Source: Flavobacterium psychrophilum (GTDB lineage Bacteria > Bacteroidota > Bacteroidia > Flavobacteriales > Flavobacteriaceae). From it: a DNA stretch of 49,575 nt. Location: contig CAMBZB010000015.1 of the NCBI GenBank assembly GCA_945872245.1, positions 1 to 49,575 of the forward strand, given 5' to 3'. A program made the translations under genes and the position numbers. The notes beneath the pieces were generated by a model that worked only from the letters and a program-made list of their open reading frames with translations, did no database searches and was not told where the DNA came from. This document shows positions 1 through 8,685 of the stretch, piece after piece; position 1 is the first letter of the stretch; the number at the start of each line of letters is the position of its first letter.

Positions 1-82
1 TGGTAGTTTGAATCACCGATTTACCCGGGTTACAACCCACGATAAGAATGGTCAAAAGAAAAAGAAAACTTTTTTTAATCAT
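1..82 (-). CDS. lipoprotein, N-terminal fragment only
   Basis: The reverse strand opens a reading frame at the ATG ending at 82 that runs off the window edge after 27 codons. The visible peptide has two lysines after the start, a hydrophobic stretch and a lipobox ending IVGC at Cys17, so it is a typical lipoprotein signal peptide followed by NPGKS. The start overlaps the stop of the upstream PLP-enzyme gene by 8 bases, which suggests translational coupling. In related genomes I recall a glucosaminidase-domain protein next to an ACC-deaminase-like gene, so that is a possible identity, but nothing in the visible part proves it. Confidence 0.65.
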   Translation of the reverse strand, partial: MIKKSFLFLLTILIVGCNPGKSVIQTT

Positions 83-971
83 CGAAATTTATGGTTAGTA
101 AATTTTTTGCTTTTAATTTCAAATTCATTCCCTGAATTCCTTGGATTCCTCCGGTGTGAATGAGTAAAATTTTTGATTTTTTTGGAAAATAATTCTTTTC
201 AATCAAATCCATAACGCCAAAAACCATCTTTGCCGTATAAATTGGATCCAAAGGAATTTGACTTTCCTTATGAAATTGATTCATAAATGCAATTAATTCT
301 GGGGTTACTTTCCCATATCCCCCAAAATGATAATCGGTAATTACTTCCCAGTTTTTGTTCCGCGCAAAAATACGAATTTCATCTTCTAAAAATTCGCCTT
401 TTAATGCCGGAAATCCTAAAACTTTTTGGTGTGGAAAAAGGCTGTTTATTAATCCGGTAATTGTTCCTCCTGTTCCAATGGAGCAACAGATATAATCAAA
501 TGAGGCATCTTCGTCACTTAGAATTTCCTCACAGCCTTTAATCGCGAGTTTGTTGGTTCCTCCTTCTGGGATAAGATAAAACGCACCAAATTTGGTTCTT
601 AAATTTTCCAAAAAACCAAGTTCGGTTTTCTGGCGATAGGCTTCCCGAGTCACAAACTCCAGATGCATTCCGCAATCTTGGGCAAACTGTAAGGTTGGAT
701 TTTCAAAAATTTTATTTCTCAATTCCTCCCCTCGAATAATCCCGATGGTTTTAAAATTTTCTTCCTTTCCTGCAAAAGCCACCGCGGCGATATGATTGGA
801 AAAGGCGCCCCCAAAAGTAAGTAATGTAGTTTGGTTTTCTGCTTTTGCCTGAATCAGGTTGTATTTCAGCTTTCGGAATTTATTCCCGGAAACAATAGGG
901 TGAATCAAGTCTTCCCGTTTAATGGACAAAGTAATAGAATTTGGAAACGGTAGGTTTAAGTGTTGATTCAA
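75..971 (-). CDS. 1-aminocyclopropane-1-carboxylate deaminase/D-cysteine desulfhydrase-like PLP enzyme
   Basis: A fold-type II PLP-dependent enzyme of the ACC deaminase / D-cysteine desulfhydrase family. It shows the family sequence SGNKFRKL with the PLP-binding lysine (Lys31 counted from the start chosen here), the GGAFSNH substrate loop, and the glycine-rich phosphate-binding stretch SIGTGGTITG. Length is 298 residues from the TTG at 971, or 315 from the ATG at 1022. I prefer the TTG because a TATCTTTG promoter element lies at 989-996, inside the longer frame, and residues 1-17 of the longer frame do not look like family sequence. The true substrate (ACC, D-cysteine or another small amino acid) cannot be told from sequence. 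The gene overlaps the downstream lipoprotein start by 8 bases. Confidence 0.85.
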   Translation of the reverse strand: MNQHLNLPFPNSITLSIKREDLIHPIVSGNKFRKLKYNLIQAKAENQTTLLTFGGAFSNHIAAVAFAGKEENFKTIGIIRGEELRNKIFENPTLQFAQDCGMHLEFVTREAYRQKTELGFLENLRTKFGAFYLIPEGGTNKLAIKGCEEILSDEDASFDYICCSIGTGGTITGLINSLFPHQKVLGFPALKGEFLEDEIRIFARNKNWEVITDYHFGGYGKVTPELIAFMNQFHKESQIPLDPIYTAKMVFGVMDLIEKNYFPKKSKILLIHTGGIQGIQGMNLKLKAKNLLTINFDD

Positions 972-988
972 AATGGGACTATTTTTTA

Positions 989-996
989 CAAAGATA
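989..996 (-). promoter_or_regulatory. -7 promoter element of the ACC-deaminase-like gene
   Basis: The reverse strand reads TATCTTTG, a perfect match to the Bacteroidota -7 consensus TAnnTTTG, with an ATTG 23 bases upstream (1020-1023) as a possible -33 element. It falls inside the longest version of the reading frame and so argues for the internal TTG start at 971. Confidence 0.55.
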
Positions 997-1064
997 AAAT
1001 TTATAAGTAGCAAAAAATGCAATCATTTTAGATTGCATCAGTTCTTTTCATTTTTTTTTGGAAG

Positions 1065-2828
1065 TTAGTTTTTGATGATGATTTTTTGCCCCATCTCTAT
1101 CTTGTCAGTACTGGCTAACTTTACAATATAAATCCCATCGCTTAAATTTGAAGTAGGAAAGAGATAGGATAATTCGGTTCCCAATTGGTTTTTATGAAAA
1201 ATCAACTTCCCAGCCACATCATATAAACCACAAGATGCGATTTCTAACTGTGATGGATTGCTAATTGTTAGATTTTTGGTAGTGTTGTCTTGAAAAACCA
1301 CGAAGTTGTTTTTTGCTAATCCATCAACTCCTAAAGTCCCATTTTTAAAAGTGATTTCATAGCGTGTGTTGTAAGTCCCTGCCGGCAACGTCAAGTCATA
1401 AAAACTATTTTTGATGTCATAGTATTGATTAGTCGTTTTATCGTGTAAGTATATATTTTCGACTTCTGTAAGATTTGAGATTTCGTTAACCGTAATTTTG
1501 TAATTGGCTTGTGCCAAATTTCTGAAGCCAATGGCTATTTTTTTGTTGATGTCAAAAGGCATCGAATTTATAACATATTCGGTATTGCTTAACACAAAAT
1601 AGACATTCGCTGGACTGTCATTCGCTGATGATGCATCCATAAATCGATCAACTCCGTCTGTGGATGATGAATTAAATGCCAATACCGTTTGGCTAATAGG
1701 GCCGTTGTCCAATAAAGTGTTAAAACGGATTAGTGATGATGTATCAGTACCCACAGCGTTCTTTTCATTTGCTCTTCTTTCAAATTGGGATAAATTTTCA
1801 GCCCCTTCCTCTACAAAGACCCGATAACCGTTTTTCATTTGAACATTCCCATTGACAAGTCCTTTTATCATAAAACCTTGACCGATAGGAGCATATTTTC
1901 GTTGATAAATAGTGGCAGTACTATTTATGTTGGCAACTGGGGTGCCGGCTCCATTATAAGTATAGAAAACTGCGGGCACATATATATTTGCCCCGGAATA
2001 CGTGGCATAACCTCCTTTGTAATCGGCTACATAATGAGAATTCACTGTTTTATCTTGTTGCCAGAAATAGGCAATTCCTGTACAATTGGTTTCGGCAATT
2101 AAAAAGGATTGCAGATTTATAGCTGAAGGATAAGGATTTCCCGTCAATGTAAGTTCGCCCGACAAAACAGGAATCGTAATGGTTCCGTCATTAGGTTTTC
2201 CTCTAAAATCATACCTCTGGTGATAGCCATCGGGGTTGTTTTGAACCCCATTGACAGTAGTTAAATTTGTTCCCGAACTTCCTTTCATGGTGAACCCTTC
2301 TCCAGCCGCTATTGTCGAAGTTGATCCTGCTCGAACCCAATCAGAATAAGCGGTTTTATTGATAAATTTATAAATCCAATAGGGCGCTATTTTAAAGGGA
2401 GAAGCCGTACCATCATAGATGTTTGAAGCTAAAATAGTTGCAGGTGTGGTTTCAGTTATTGTTAAGGGTATTCCCAATTGCGAAATTCCAAAGGGATTGT
2501 TTGTTGAGGTCGCAGTGGTCGTGTTTCCAACAGGAGAGCACCAATAATTAAATTGGAAATTGTTGGCGGTTCCTTCCTGAAAAATGGACAAGCTTCCCAG
2601 TCCTTTATTGGCTCCAGAACCTGTGGTGCCTTGTAATAATTGTCCGTTACCTCTTAAATAAAAATTACTAGTAGTTGCGTTAAGTTCCAAATCTTGTTTT
2701 ATAGAAACATATTGGTTGCTTGCGAAAACATAGATGTTTGGGCCAACATACATTTGGGCATTAACTTGTGCCTGAAATAAAAAACCAAAGGCAAACAACA
2801 CTATTTTATTTGCTTTTTTTATTTTCAT
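1065..2828 (-). CDS. T9SS type A sorting-domain surface protein
   Basis: A 587-residue secreted protein with a signal peptide (residues 1-24, ending QVNA) and a C-terminal type A Por secretion sorting domain over roughly the last 80 residues (from NNFVVFQD to IIIKN, with LYDVAGKL and SDGIYIVKL). Type IX secretion therefore probably takes it across the outer membrane, removes the tail and anchors or releases it. The body is rich in Thr, Asn, Gly and aromatic residues, as in extracellular beta-sandwich proteins, and contains NPYPSAIN-like segments. I recognise no enzyme motif. Its ATG overlaps the stop of the upstream gene (ATGA), so the two form one operon. Confidence 0.85.
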   Translation of the reverse strand: MKIKKANKIVLFAFGFLFQAQVNAQMYVGPNIYVFASNQYVSIKQDLELNATTSNFYLRGNGQLLQGTTGSGANKGLGSLSIFQEGTANNFQFNYWCSPVGNTTTATSTNNPFGISQLGIPLTITETTPATILASNIYDGTASPFKIAPYWIYKFINKTAYSDWVRAGSTSTIAAGEGFTMKGSSGTNLTTVNGVQNNPDGYHQRYDFRGKPNDGTITIPVLSGELTLTGNPYPSAINLQSFLIAETNCTGIAYFWQQDKTVNSHYVADYKGGYATYSGANIYVPAVFYTYNGAGTPVANINSTATIYQRKYAPIGQGFMIKGLVNGNVQMKNGYRVFVEEGAENLSQFERRANEKNAVGTDTSSLIRFNTLLDNGPISQTVLAFNSSSTDGVDRFMDASSANDSPANVYFVLSNTEYVINSMPFDINKKIAIGFRNLAQANYKITVNEISNLTEVENIYLHDKTTNQYYDIKNSFYDLTLPAGTYNTRYEITFKNGTLGVDGLAKNNFVVFQDNTTKNLTISNPSQLEIASCGLYDVAGKLIFHKNQLGTELSYLFPTSNLSDGIYIVKLASTDKIEMGQKIIIKN

Positions 2829-3712
2829 ATACCCAATGCAAAAAGGTTCAATGATTTTATACTTATATCGCCTGTTCCTCCAATTTTTCCTGCCCAGAGT
2901 TCTAAATAATCGTTTGGAGCAAGCGTTACAAAAACTTGAATGGTAGTGTTCTGTATATCTGAACTGCTGAGTTTTTGAATCACTCTGGAGTTATTCAAAA
3001 AACTTGAATTTGTTTTTTTAAATTCGAAAATATAAGTGCCGGTAGAAGAAGTAACTGCCGATATTGTGCAGGATATTTGGAAAGACCTTGTAGTGGTCCC
3101 CGTATATTGCAACCTCCCGTTTGCAGTCATGCTAAAGTCGGAACTATTCCCAGAAAGGCTAGTTGCAGGATTGCATAGAAACATATTGGAACTGCCATCG
3201 GTAGTTGAACTGGTTATAGCAACTAAAGTCCCAGTCGTATCGAAATAACTGATTTCTCCCGCTGGAAATTGTGGGGTAAACGCCCCTGTTACCTTCCAGT
3301 CTGAACCATCACTGATAAGAGTTACTGCTTCTTTCGCTTGGGTTAAAATTAAATTAATCTCTCCATCTATCATTTGCGATGAAGATGTTACGATTGTTAT
3401 ATTGGCGGTGCTTGTTTCACCTCTTTTAATCGAATAAATTCTGCCCTTAGACCCAATGGCGGTTGGTAATGTTATCGTTTTTTCTATTGTGCCATTATTG
3501 CAAATAATGACACTGTGTGTTGCGTCTAAAGTTAAATCAGAAGTTACAGTGGTTACCGTTTGACCGTTTGACCCATTTACTTCAAAAGTCGATAAAGGAG
3601 TTGTGGTGCCTATTCCAACTTGTGCATTGCCTTTAGAACTGTTGAAAATAAGTAATGCAATAGAAAAAAGGTGCAAAATAATATTTTTATCGAAGGGAAT
3701 AATTTTGTGCAT
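2825..3712 (-). CDS. secreted GIGTTTP-type surface protein with C1q-like C-terminal domain
   Basis: A 295-residue protein with an N-terminal signal peptide ending about residue 30 (NSSKGNA). The mature protein begins QVGIGTTTP, a sequence very common at the start of Bacteroidota surface and tail-fibre-like proteins. The middle (about 50-140) has repeated beta-strand segments. The C-terminal 120 residues, ending NDYLELWAGKIGG...LNLFALGI, resemble a C1q/TNF-like jelly-roll; this is a fold guess from pattern only. No T9SS tail is visible, so it may rely on the downstream T9SS protein, with which it shares a 4-base ATGA overlap. Confidence 0.75.
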   Translation of the reverse strand: MHKIIPFDKNIILHLFSIALLIFNSSKGNAQVGIGTTTPLSTFEVNGSNGQTVTTVTSDLTLDATHSVIICNNGTIEKTITLPTAIGSKGRIYSIKRGETSTANITIVTSSSQMIDGEINLILTQAKEAVTLISDGSDWKVTGAFTPQFPAGEISYFDTTGTLVAITSSTTDGSSNMFLCNPATSLSGNSSDFSMTANGRLQYTGTTTRSFQISCTISAVTSSTGTYIFEFKKTNSSFLNNSRVIQKLSSSDIQNTTIQVFVTLAPNDYLELWAGKIGGTGDISIKSLNLFALGI

Positions 3713-4095
3713 ATTGTAAGAATTTTGAAATTATTTGGGTCTACTATGAAAAATAGGCCAAAGCTTATAAAATGAGATAAAAGTAACCATTCATCGAACA
3801 AATATACCGATAATCAGATAAATAAAATAGGATTTCAATCGTATTTTTTGAATGTTTACCCAAAACAACCCTCATATTTTCGGATTTCCATTTTAATGGA
3901 GGCATTTTTATTGATCAGGCTCATTTTTATTGGTACAGTTTTGCCGTTCAAAACGGATATTTTTGAAAGTTATAAATAGCCAATTTTCTTTGTCCAATCG
4001 ATATTTACAAAAGTAAAGCGGCATGTCGCCAGACTTCAAAACCCCTTCGGAATTAAATAATTGGTAACAATAGGGAACATCTGTTATAAAGTGTA
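3713..4095. other. intergenic region without a supported gene
   Basis: About 380 bases between divergent genes. It holds the TATATTTG element at 3799-3806 for the leftward operon. A 70-codon reverse frame at 3908-4120 overlaps the start of the DUF5522 gene on the other strand and has no signal peptide or known motif, so I did not call it. Confidence 0.5.
3799..3806 (-). promoter_or_regulatory. -7 promoter element for the GIGTTTP/T9SS surface operon
   Basis: The reverse strand reads TATATTTG, matching TAnnTTTG, about 90 bases upstream of the first gene of the surface-protein operon. I see no convincing -33 TTG at the expected distance. Confidence 0.45.
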
Positions 4096-4103
4096 TAAAT
4101 TTG
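4096..4103 (+). promoter_or_regulatory. -7 promoter-like element just before the DUF5522 gene
   Basis: TAAATTTG matches TAnnTTTG but ends only five bases before the ATG at 4109. If used, the transcript would be leaderless or nearly so. No clear -33 element is visible. Confidence 0.3.
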
Positions 4104-4108
4104 TGCCC

Positions 4109-4285
4109 ATGAATGAGCAAGGCAATGAAAAGAAATTAGTCGAAGGCGAAGATTTTTACTATACTCCTGAAGGTTATAAATGCTTCACCTCTAATTATCA
4201 TTTAAAAAGAGGTTATTGTTGCAAAAGTGGGTGTCGTCATTGCCCCTATGGATTCGACAAAAAAACAGGTGGAACCAAAAAGTGA
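4109..4285 (+). CDS. DUF5522 small cysteine-rich protein
   Basis: A 58-residue protein matching the small DUF5522 family found in Bacteroidota: an acidic EGEDFYYTPEGY segment followed by TSNYHLKRGYCCKSGC and RHCPYGFDKK. The C-C-x3-C-x2-C-P arrangement looks like a zinc- or iron-sulfur-binding knuckle, but the function is unknown. I chose the ATG at 4109; the same frame extends upstream to a TTG at 4061 and has a GTG at 4103, but the extra residues do not look like family sequence. Confidence 0.75.
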   Translation: MNEQGNEKKLVEGEDFYYTPEGYKCFTSNYHLKRGYCCKSGCRHCPYGFDKKTGGTKK

Positions 4286-4706
4286 GAAGTTTTTGCGTCT
4301 GCAATTTGCTGTTATATAAATTGAATTTCACAACACAATATGTCTATTCCCACTGTCTAATTGGCAACATAAAATCCATAAGTGACATTTTTCGTTGTTA
4401 ATTTAGGTATTTGGGTATAAGGGGTGGCATGGGCTGCAAAGAAGCTATAAATGTCGGATTTGGTATAATTGTTGATGAAATAAATAAGGTTCAAAGTTTT
4501 GATAATCACTGATTTTAGGGCATAAAAAACAATTTTTTTTTTAAATGAACGTTAGTGAAGTTGGTTTTGTTATTTATAGGGGATGGAATCATAAACCTTG
4601 CTAACAATGATTATTACTAATTTTATTGGATGGAAAATGGTTTGCTTCAATGTTTAAAACTTAGTTTGCAAACAACCTTTTAGTATTAAATCTTAAACTA
4701 CAAAAA
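4286..4706. other. intergenic region, AT-rich
   Basis: About 420 bases with no supported gene, RNA or clear hairpin. A near-consensus TTAGTTTG lies about 40 bases before the DUF4136 gene and could be its -7 element, but it misses the second position of the consensus. Confidence 0.4.
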
Positions 4707-5243
4707 ATGAAAACAATTAAAATCCTTCCGTTATTTTTACTTTTTATTTTGGGATCTTGTGGTTCCGCAATTAGTGTGTATTCAGATTTCGATAAGAGTA
4801 TCGATTTTAGCCAGTATAAAACGTATGCGTTTCATAGGCGAGGCATTGATAAAGTACAAATTTCTGAATTGGACAAAAAACGAATTTTATATGCCATCGA
4901 AATCGAACTTGACAAAAAAGGAATGTCTAAAAGTGACACTCCCGACTTGCTTATAAATATTTTTACCAAAGAAAGGGAACTGGTAGATGTTAATCAATAC
5001 AATCTCGGATGGGGGTATGGTTGGCGTTGGGGTTGGAATCCCTATTTGTGGGGTGGCCAAACGTATGTTAGTTCTTCAACCGAAGGGACGCTCTATATCG
5101 ATTTGATTGATGCCAAGAAAAAAGAATTGGTTTGGCAAGGGGAGGGAGTAGGTTATTTAACCGAAAATCGTGAAAAAAAAGAAGGGCAAATTAATGAGTT
5201 TGTGGCAAATATTTTGGCGCAATATCCGCCGAAATCCAAATAA
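4707..5243 (+). CDS. DUF4136 family lipoprotein
   Basis: A 178-residue lipoprotein: MKTIK start, hydrophobic stretch and lipobox LGSC with the lipidated cysteine at residue 18. The mature part starts with the DUF4136 pattern YSDFDKSIDFSQYKTYAFH, has a predicted helix (DKKRILYAIEIELDKKG), a Trp/Tyr/Gly-rich loop (GWGYGWRWGWNPYLWGG), and ends with IDLIDAKKKELVWQGEG, typical of the family. DUF4136 proteins are envelope lipoproteins of unknown function. It is convergent with the GSCFA gene, and a weak A/T-only inverted repeat lies between the two stops. Confidence 0.85.
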   Translation: MKTIKILPLFLLFILGSCGSAISVYSDFDKSIDFSQYKTYAFHRRGIDKVQISELDKKRILYAIEIELDKKGMSKSDTPDLLINIFTKERELVDVNQYNLGWGYGWRWGWNPYLWGGQTYVSSSTEGTLYIDLIDAKKKELVWQGEGVGYLTENREKKEGQINEFVANILAQYPPKSK

Positions 5244-5283
5244 AAAAAGAAATGGATTCTTTTATTTATTCCCATCAAATAGC

Positions 5284-6231
5284 CTAAAATTTAATCCCAG
5301 GAAATTGCTTTTGAACGACTGTAATTCTATCCTGAAGTTTGGATAAAAATTGCTGATGACTCTCGGAATTGGCGTTAAAAGGGCGGTGTGCCAATCCTTT
5401 TTGAATCGTCTCTACTTCATCCATAATAGAAAAAGCAGTTTCTGAAATAGATGTTTCTTTGAAACGTTCCCAGATATAATCTATTGCCACTCGGCTGGGA
5501 TGCAACATGTCTTCGGCATAAAACCGATACTCTCTTAATTCGTCCATCATGATTTCGTAGGAAGGGAAATAGGTTGCAGACGGCAGATGAGAGATGGCAG
5601 TTTGTAAGGCAGCAATCAGATGAGCCTTACTCACTTGGTTTTCCACAAAACCGTCTTTGATGTGACGCACGGGTGAAACTGTAAAAATGAAATTGGCATT
5701 TGGATTTACTTTGTGTATTAGAGCAATGCTATTTTGAATTGATTGTTCTATTATTTCAACCGAAAGTAATTCTTTTTTGAATTGCTTTTGTGGAACTTTA
5801 TGGCAATTGGCAACAATTTCATTCGTTTTTATATTTCGATAAACCCAAGAAGTTCCCAAGGTAATTATGACGTGTGAGGCATCGCTTACTTGCCCATTCG
5901 CTTTTTCGATTATTCCATTTAGACTATTGAGAAATGCTGCTTTATTCGAATGGCTCAATTCCGAATGTGCTTCGTAACAATGCCAACTTTCATTATGAAA
6001 AAAAATATCATTTTCTGTATAAAATAACTGCTGTGTTATTCTGTAAACCAGCTTTTCGATGGAAACGGGATTGAAAATAATCCCAAATGGATTGCAGGTG
6101 TTTTCGAACTTGAAAAAATCCAACTTCTCTGCCATATTTACGGCAAAACAAGAACCTAAAGATACAATTTTAGAATGATAATCAATGGGATGAGCCGATT
6201 TCGATATTGGTATTTTGGTGGTGAAGTTCAT
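5284..6231 (-). CDS. GSCFA domain protein
   Basis: A 315-residue protein with the signature that names the family, VSLGSCFAVNMAEKL, near the N-terminus (residues about 24-38), plus the conserved ITLGTSWVYR and FTVSPVRHI blocks and a late YFPSYEIMMDELR...DMLHPS segment. The pattern Ser near the start and Asp-x-x-His (DMLH) near the end resembles an SGNH-hydrolase arrangement, so an esterase or acyltransferase role on glycans is plausible but unproven. No signal peptide is seen. It is divergent from the ABC exporter, with separate -7 elements for each gene in the 107-base gap. Confidence 0.85.
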   Translation of the reverse strand: MNFTTKIPISKSAHPIDYHSKIVSLGSCFAVNMAEKLDFFKFENTCNPFGIIFNPVSIEKLVYRITQQLFYTENDIFFHNESWHCYEAHSELSHSNKAAFLNSLNGIIEKANGQVSDASHVIITLGTSWVYRNIKTNEIVANCHKVPQKQFKKELLSVEIIEQSIQNSIALIHKVNPNANFIFTVSPVRHIKDGFVENQVSKAHLIAALQTAISHLPSATYFPSYEIMMDELREYRFYAEDMLHPSRVAIDYIWERFKETSISETAFSIMDEVETIQKGLAHRPFNANSESHQQFLSKLQDRITVVQKQFPGIKF

Positions 6232-6251
6232 GCTTAAAAGGGTTTACCATC

Positions 6252-6259
6252 CAAAAATA
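6252..6259 (-). promoter_or_regulatory. -7 promoter element for the GSCFA gene
   Basis: The reverse strand reads TATTTTTG (TAnnTTTG) about 20 bases upstream of the GSCFA start. Confidence 0.4.
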
Positions 6260-6310
6260 CAAAATAGGAATCAAATACTATTGGGAATTACAGATTGCTT
6301 ATTTATTCCC

Positions 6311-6318
6311 TATTTTTG
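6311..6318 (+). promoter_or_regulatory. -7 promoter element for the ABC exporter
   Basis: TATTTTTG (TAnnTTTG) lies 20 bases before the ABC transporter ATG. With the reverse element at 6252-6259 it makes a divergent promoter pair. Confidence 0.4.
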
Positions 6319-6338
6319 CCATTCCAAAAATCAAATTA

Positions 6339-8084
6339 ATGAACCTTCTTTATTCGTATCTAAAAAAACATAAGATTTTATTATTCTTGGCCCTGATAAT
6401 GGCTGCTATAAACATTTGTTTCAGTCTGAGCGATTCTGTTATCACCGGTAAATTGATGCAGGATTGTGGTGTTGGAATTGCAAAATACAAAGGAAACGAA
6501 ATCGGTTTTCTAAGAGCGGTTGGTTTTTGGTTACTGCTGTCATTAGGCGCGGCAATGGTTTCGAGATTGACAAAGAATTTCCAGGATTATTTCACCAATA
6601 TCGTTATCCAGCGAACGGGAGCCGAAATGTATACCGATGGAATCAAAAAATTGTTGGATTTGCCGTACGAAGATTTCGAAGATCAACGCAGTGGAGAAAC
6701 CTTAAGCAGATTACAAAAAGTTAGAACGGACTCTGAAAAACTAATTACCTTATCCATTTCACTGATTTTTCAAACCATAGTTGGATTTATTTTTGTCATT
6801 ATTTACATCTCCAGAATTGACTATCGAATTGCCATTATCTTTTTAATTTCGGCTCCCATAATTGCGATTTTAAGTTCTTTTTTAGGTAAAAAAATAAAAA
6901 GAATTTCACGTCGAATAGTCACCCAAACCAATTCATTAGCGGGATCCACAACCGAAAGTTTACGAAACATAGAACTCGTGAAAAGTTTAGGTTTGACGCA
7001 ACAAGAAGAAAAAAGGTTGAATGTCAATACCCAAAAAATATTAAGTCTTGAAATACAAAAAATTAGATTTATCCGCAGTTTGAGTTTTATTCAAGGCACA
7101 ACGGTACATCTTCTTAGAACTTGCGTGGTTTTTGCGTTGTATTACTTTTTGTTTGGCAACAAAATTTTGATTGGCGATTTATTAACAATGGTCTTTTTTA
7201 CTTTTTTTATTTTTGGACCCCTGCAAGAATTGAGTTCGTTTATCATTGTTCGGAATGAGACCAAAATATCATTGGAGAATTTTCAAAATTTATTGAATGC
7301 AAAATCAGAATTCCGACCTGAAAATCCAAAAGCGATAGCAAAAATAGAATCCTTGCAATTTTCGAATGTTAGTTTTAAACACAAAACAGCGCATTATCCT
7401 GCTGTTGAAAATATTAATTTCACCATAAAAAAAGGAGAAACAATCGCCTTTGTTGGTCCGTCTGGGGCAGGTAAAACAACCTTGGTAAAATTGTTGGTTG
7501 GATTGTATCCGCCTTTGGAGGGAGAGGTTTTGTACAATGCCATAAATTCGAAAGAAGTCAATTTGTTAGATTTACGCAAACAATTGGGGTTTGTTACCCA
7601 AGATGCTCAATTGTTTTCCGGAACCATTAGAGAAAATTTGCAGTTTGTAAAACCCGAAGCCACGGACGAAGAACTATTCGATGTGTTAAAAAGAGCGAGT
7701 TGTGAAACTTTGTTGCAACGTGCCCAAGACGGATTGAATTCGACTATCGGCGAAGGTGGAATAAAGGTTTCGGGTGGCGAAAAGCAAAGATTGTCTATTG
7801 CTCGTGCCATTTTACGAAATCCGAATTTGTTGATATTTGACGAAGCGACATCGGCTTTAGATTCGATTACCGAAGAAGAAATCAATGCAACTATACGAAC
7901 TATTTCTGACACCAATAGAATTACCGTTTTAATTGCCCACCGACTTTCCACGATTATGCATGCGGATAAAATATTTGTTTTAGAACAAGGTAAAATTATT
8001 GAGCAAGGCAAGCACGATGAACTCTTGATGGAGAAAGGCTTGTATTATGCGATGTGGAGGCAGCAAATCGGGGAGAGAAAGTAA
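6339..8084 (+). CDS. ABC exporter, fused permease and ATPase (MsbA/multidrug type)
   Basis: A 581-residue half-transporter. Residues 1 to about 310 hold six hydrophobic membrane helices of an ABC type IV exporter domain. The nucleotide-binding domain shows Walker A GPSGAGKTT (near 373), Q-loop VTQDAQLFSG, signature SGGEKQR (near 478), Walker B LLIFDEATSALD (near 500) and the H-loop IAHRLST. All catalytic residues are present, so it should be active as a homodimer. The family exports lipids, lipid A precursors, peptides or drugs; the cargo cannot be told here. No partner gene is adjacent, so it is probably monocistronic. Confidence 0.9.
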   Translation: MNLLYSYLKKHKILLFLALIMAAINICFSLSDSVITGKLMQDCGVGIAKYKGNEIGFLRAVGFWLLLSLGAAMVSRLTKNFQDYFTNIVIQRTGAEMYTDGIKKLLDLPYEDFEDQRSGETLSRLQKVRTDSEKLITLSISLIFQTIVGFIFVIIYISRIDYRIAIIFLISAPIIAILSSFLGKKIKRISRRIVTQTNSLAGSTTESLRNIELVKSLGLTQQEEKRLNVNTQKILSLEIQKIRFIRSLSFIQGTTVHLLRTCVVFALYYFLFGNKILIGDLLTMVFFTFFIFGPLQELSSFIIVRNETKISLENFQNLLNAKSEFRPENPKAIAKIESLQFSNVSFKHKTAHYPAVENINFTIKKGETIAFVGPSGAGKTTLVKLLVGLYPPLEGEVLYNAINSKEVNLLDLRKQLGFVTQDAQLFSGTIRENLQFVKPEATDEELFDVLKRASCETLLQRAQDGLNSTIGEGGIKVSGGEKQRLSIARAILRNPNLLIFDEATSALDSITEEEINATIRTISDTNRITVLIAHRLSTIMHADKIFVLEQGKIIEQGKHDELLMEKGLYYAMWRQQIGERK

Positions 8085-8170
8085 ACAGTTGTTTCAAATT
8101 TACGTTCTTAGGACTACTTGATAGAAGGATCTCTTTTGAATAGTATAATTTTGAGTTAAATTTTATAAAT

Positions 8171-8203
8171 TTTGAACTGAACCTACATTTTTATTTATAT
8201 TTG
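8171..8203 (+). promoter_or_regulatory. strong promoter, -33 and -7 elements
   Basis: TTTG at 8171-8174, a 21-base spacer and TATATTTG at 8196-8203 form a near-ideal Bacteroidota promoter ahead of the small secreted Lys/Ala/Glu-rich protein. The start codon is 52 bases downstream. Confidence 0.7.
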
Positions 8204-8255
8204 CGGCATGTTTTACTAAAAATAGTAATCATTAATCATTCAAAAAAACAACAAA

Positions 8256-8657
8256 ATGAAACACCTATTTATGACCATTTGTGCAGTTTGTTTTTCTTTT
8301 ACAGCTGCTGTAGCACAAGATAACGCTACAAAAGAAAAAAAAGCTACTACTGAAACTAAAAAATTATCCTCAGCAGAAAAGAAAGAAGCAGACCTTTTAG
8401 AAGCTTTTAAAACAGCTGGAATTACAGCCGAAGAACAAGTAAAAGTAAGGGTTATTGTAGATGAATCCACAGCATTTTACAAAGCTTTAAAAGCTGATGC
8501 ATCTCTAAGTGAGGAAGATAAAAAAGCGAAGTCTAAAGAATACAGTAACGATGTTAGAAATCCTAAACTTAACGAAGTGATAGGGGAAGCAAAAAGCAAA
8601 GCCTTCAGAGAGGCCCAAAAAGCACAAAAAGAGGCAGCAGCTGCAGCAAAGCAATAA
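8256..8657 (+). CDS. small secreted Lys/Ala/Glu-rich helical protein
   Basis: A 133-residue protein with a clear signal peptide (MKHLFMTICAVCFSFTAAVA, then QDN). The mature part is mostly Lys, Ala and Glu, strongly helical, and ends in an Ala-rich tail (QKEAAAAAKQ). The central segment with KKEADLLEAFKTAG, then KVRVIVDES, then LSEEDKKAKSKEY recalls the helix-turn-helix spacing of periplasmic Spy-like or LTxxQ proteins, but the match is loose and I cannot assign a family. It has the textbook promoter at 8171-8203 and its own terminator at 8686-8719, so it is a single-gene unit and probably well expressed. Confidence 0.75.
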   Translation: MKHLFMTICAVCFSFTAAVAQDNATKEKKATTETKKLSSAEKKEADLLEAFKTAGITAEEQVKVRVIVDESTAFYKALKADASLSEEDKKAKSKEYSNDVRNPKLNEVIGEAKSKAFREAQKAQKEAAAAAKQ

Positions 8658-8685
8658 TTGATTTATTAAATTTTTTATATAATTT

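Noticed and set aside
3908..4120. 70-codon reverse frame between the surface operon and the DUF5522 gene
   Set aside because: No signal peptide, no known motif, no promoter, and it overlaps the start of a better-supported gene on the other strand.
5244..5283. AAAAGAA/TTCTTTT inverted repeat between convergent genes as a terminator
   Set aside because: The stem has almost no G-C pairs and would be too weak to call.
7607..8011. 134-codon reverse frame within the ABC exporter
   Set aside because: It lies fully antisense to conserved ATPase motifs and has no features of its own.
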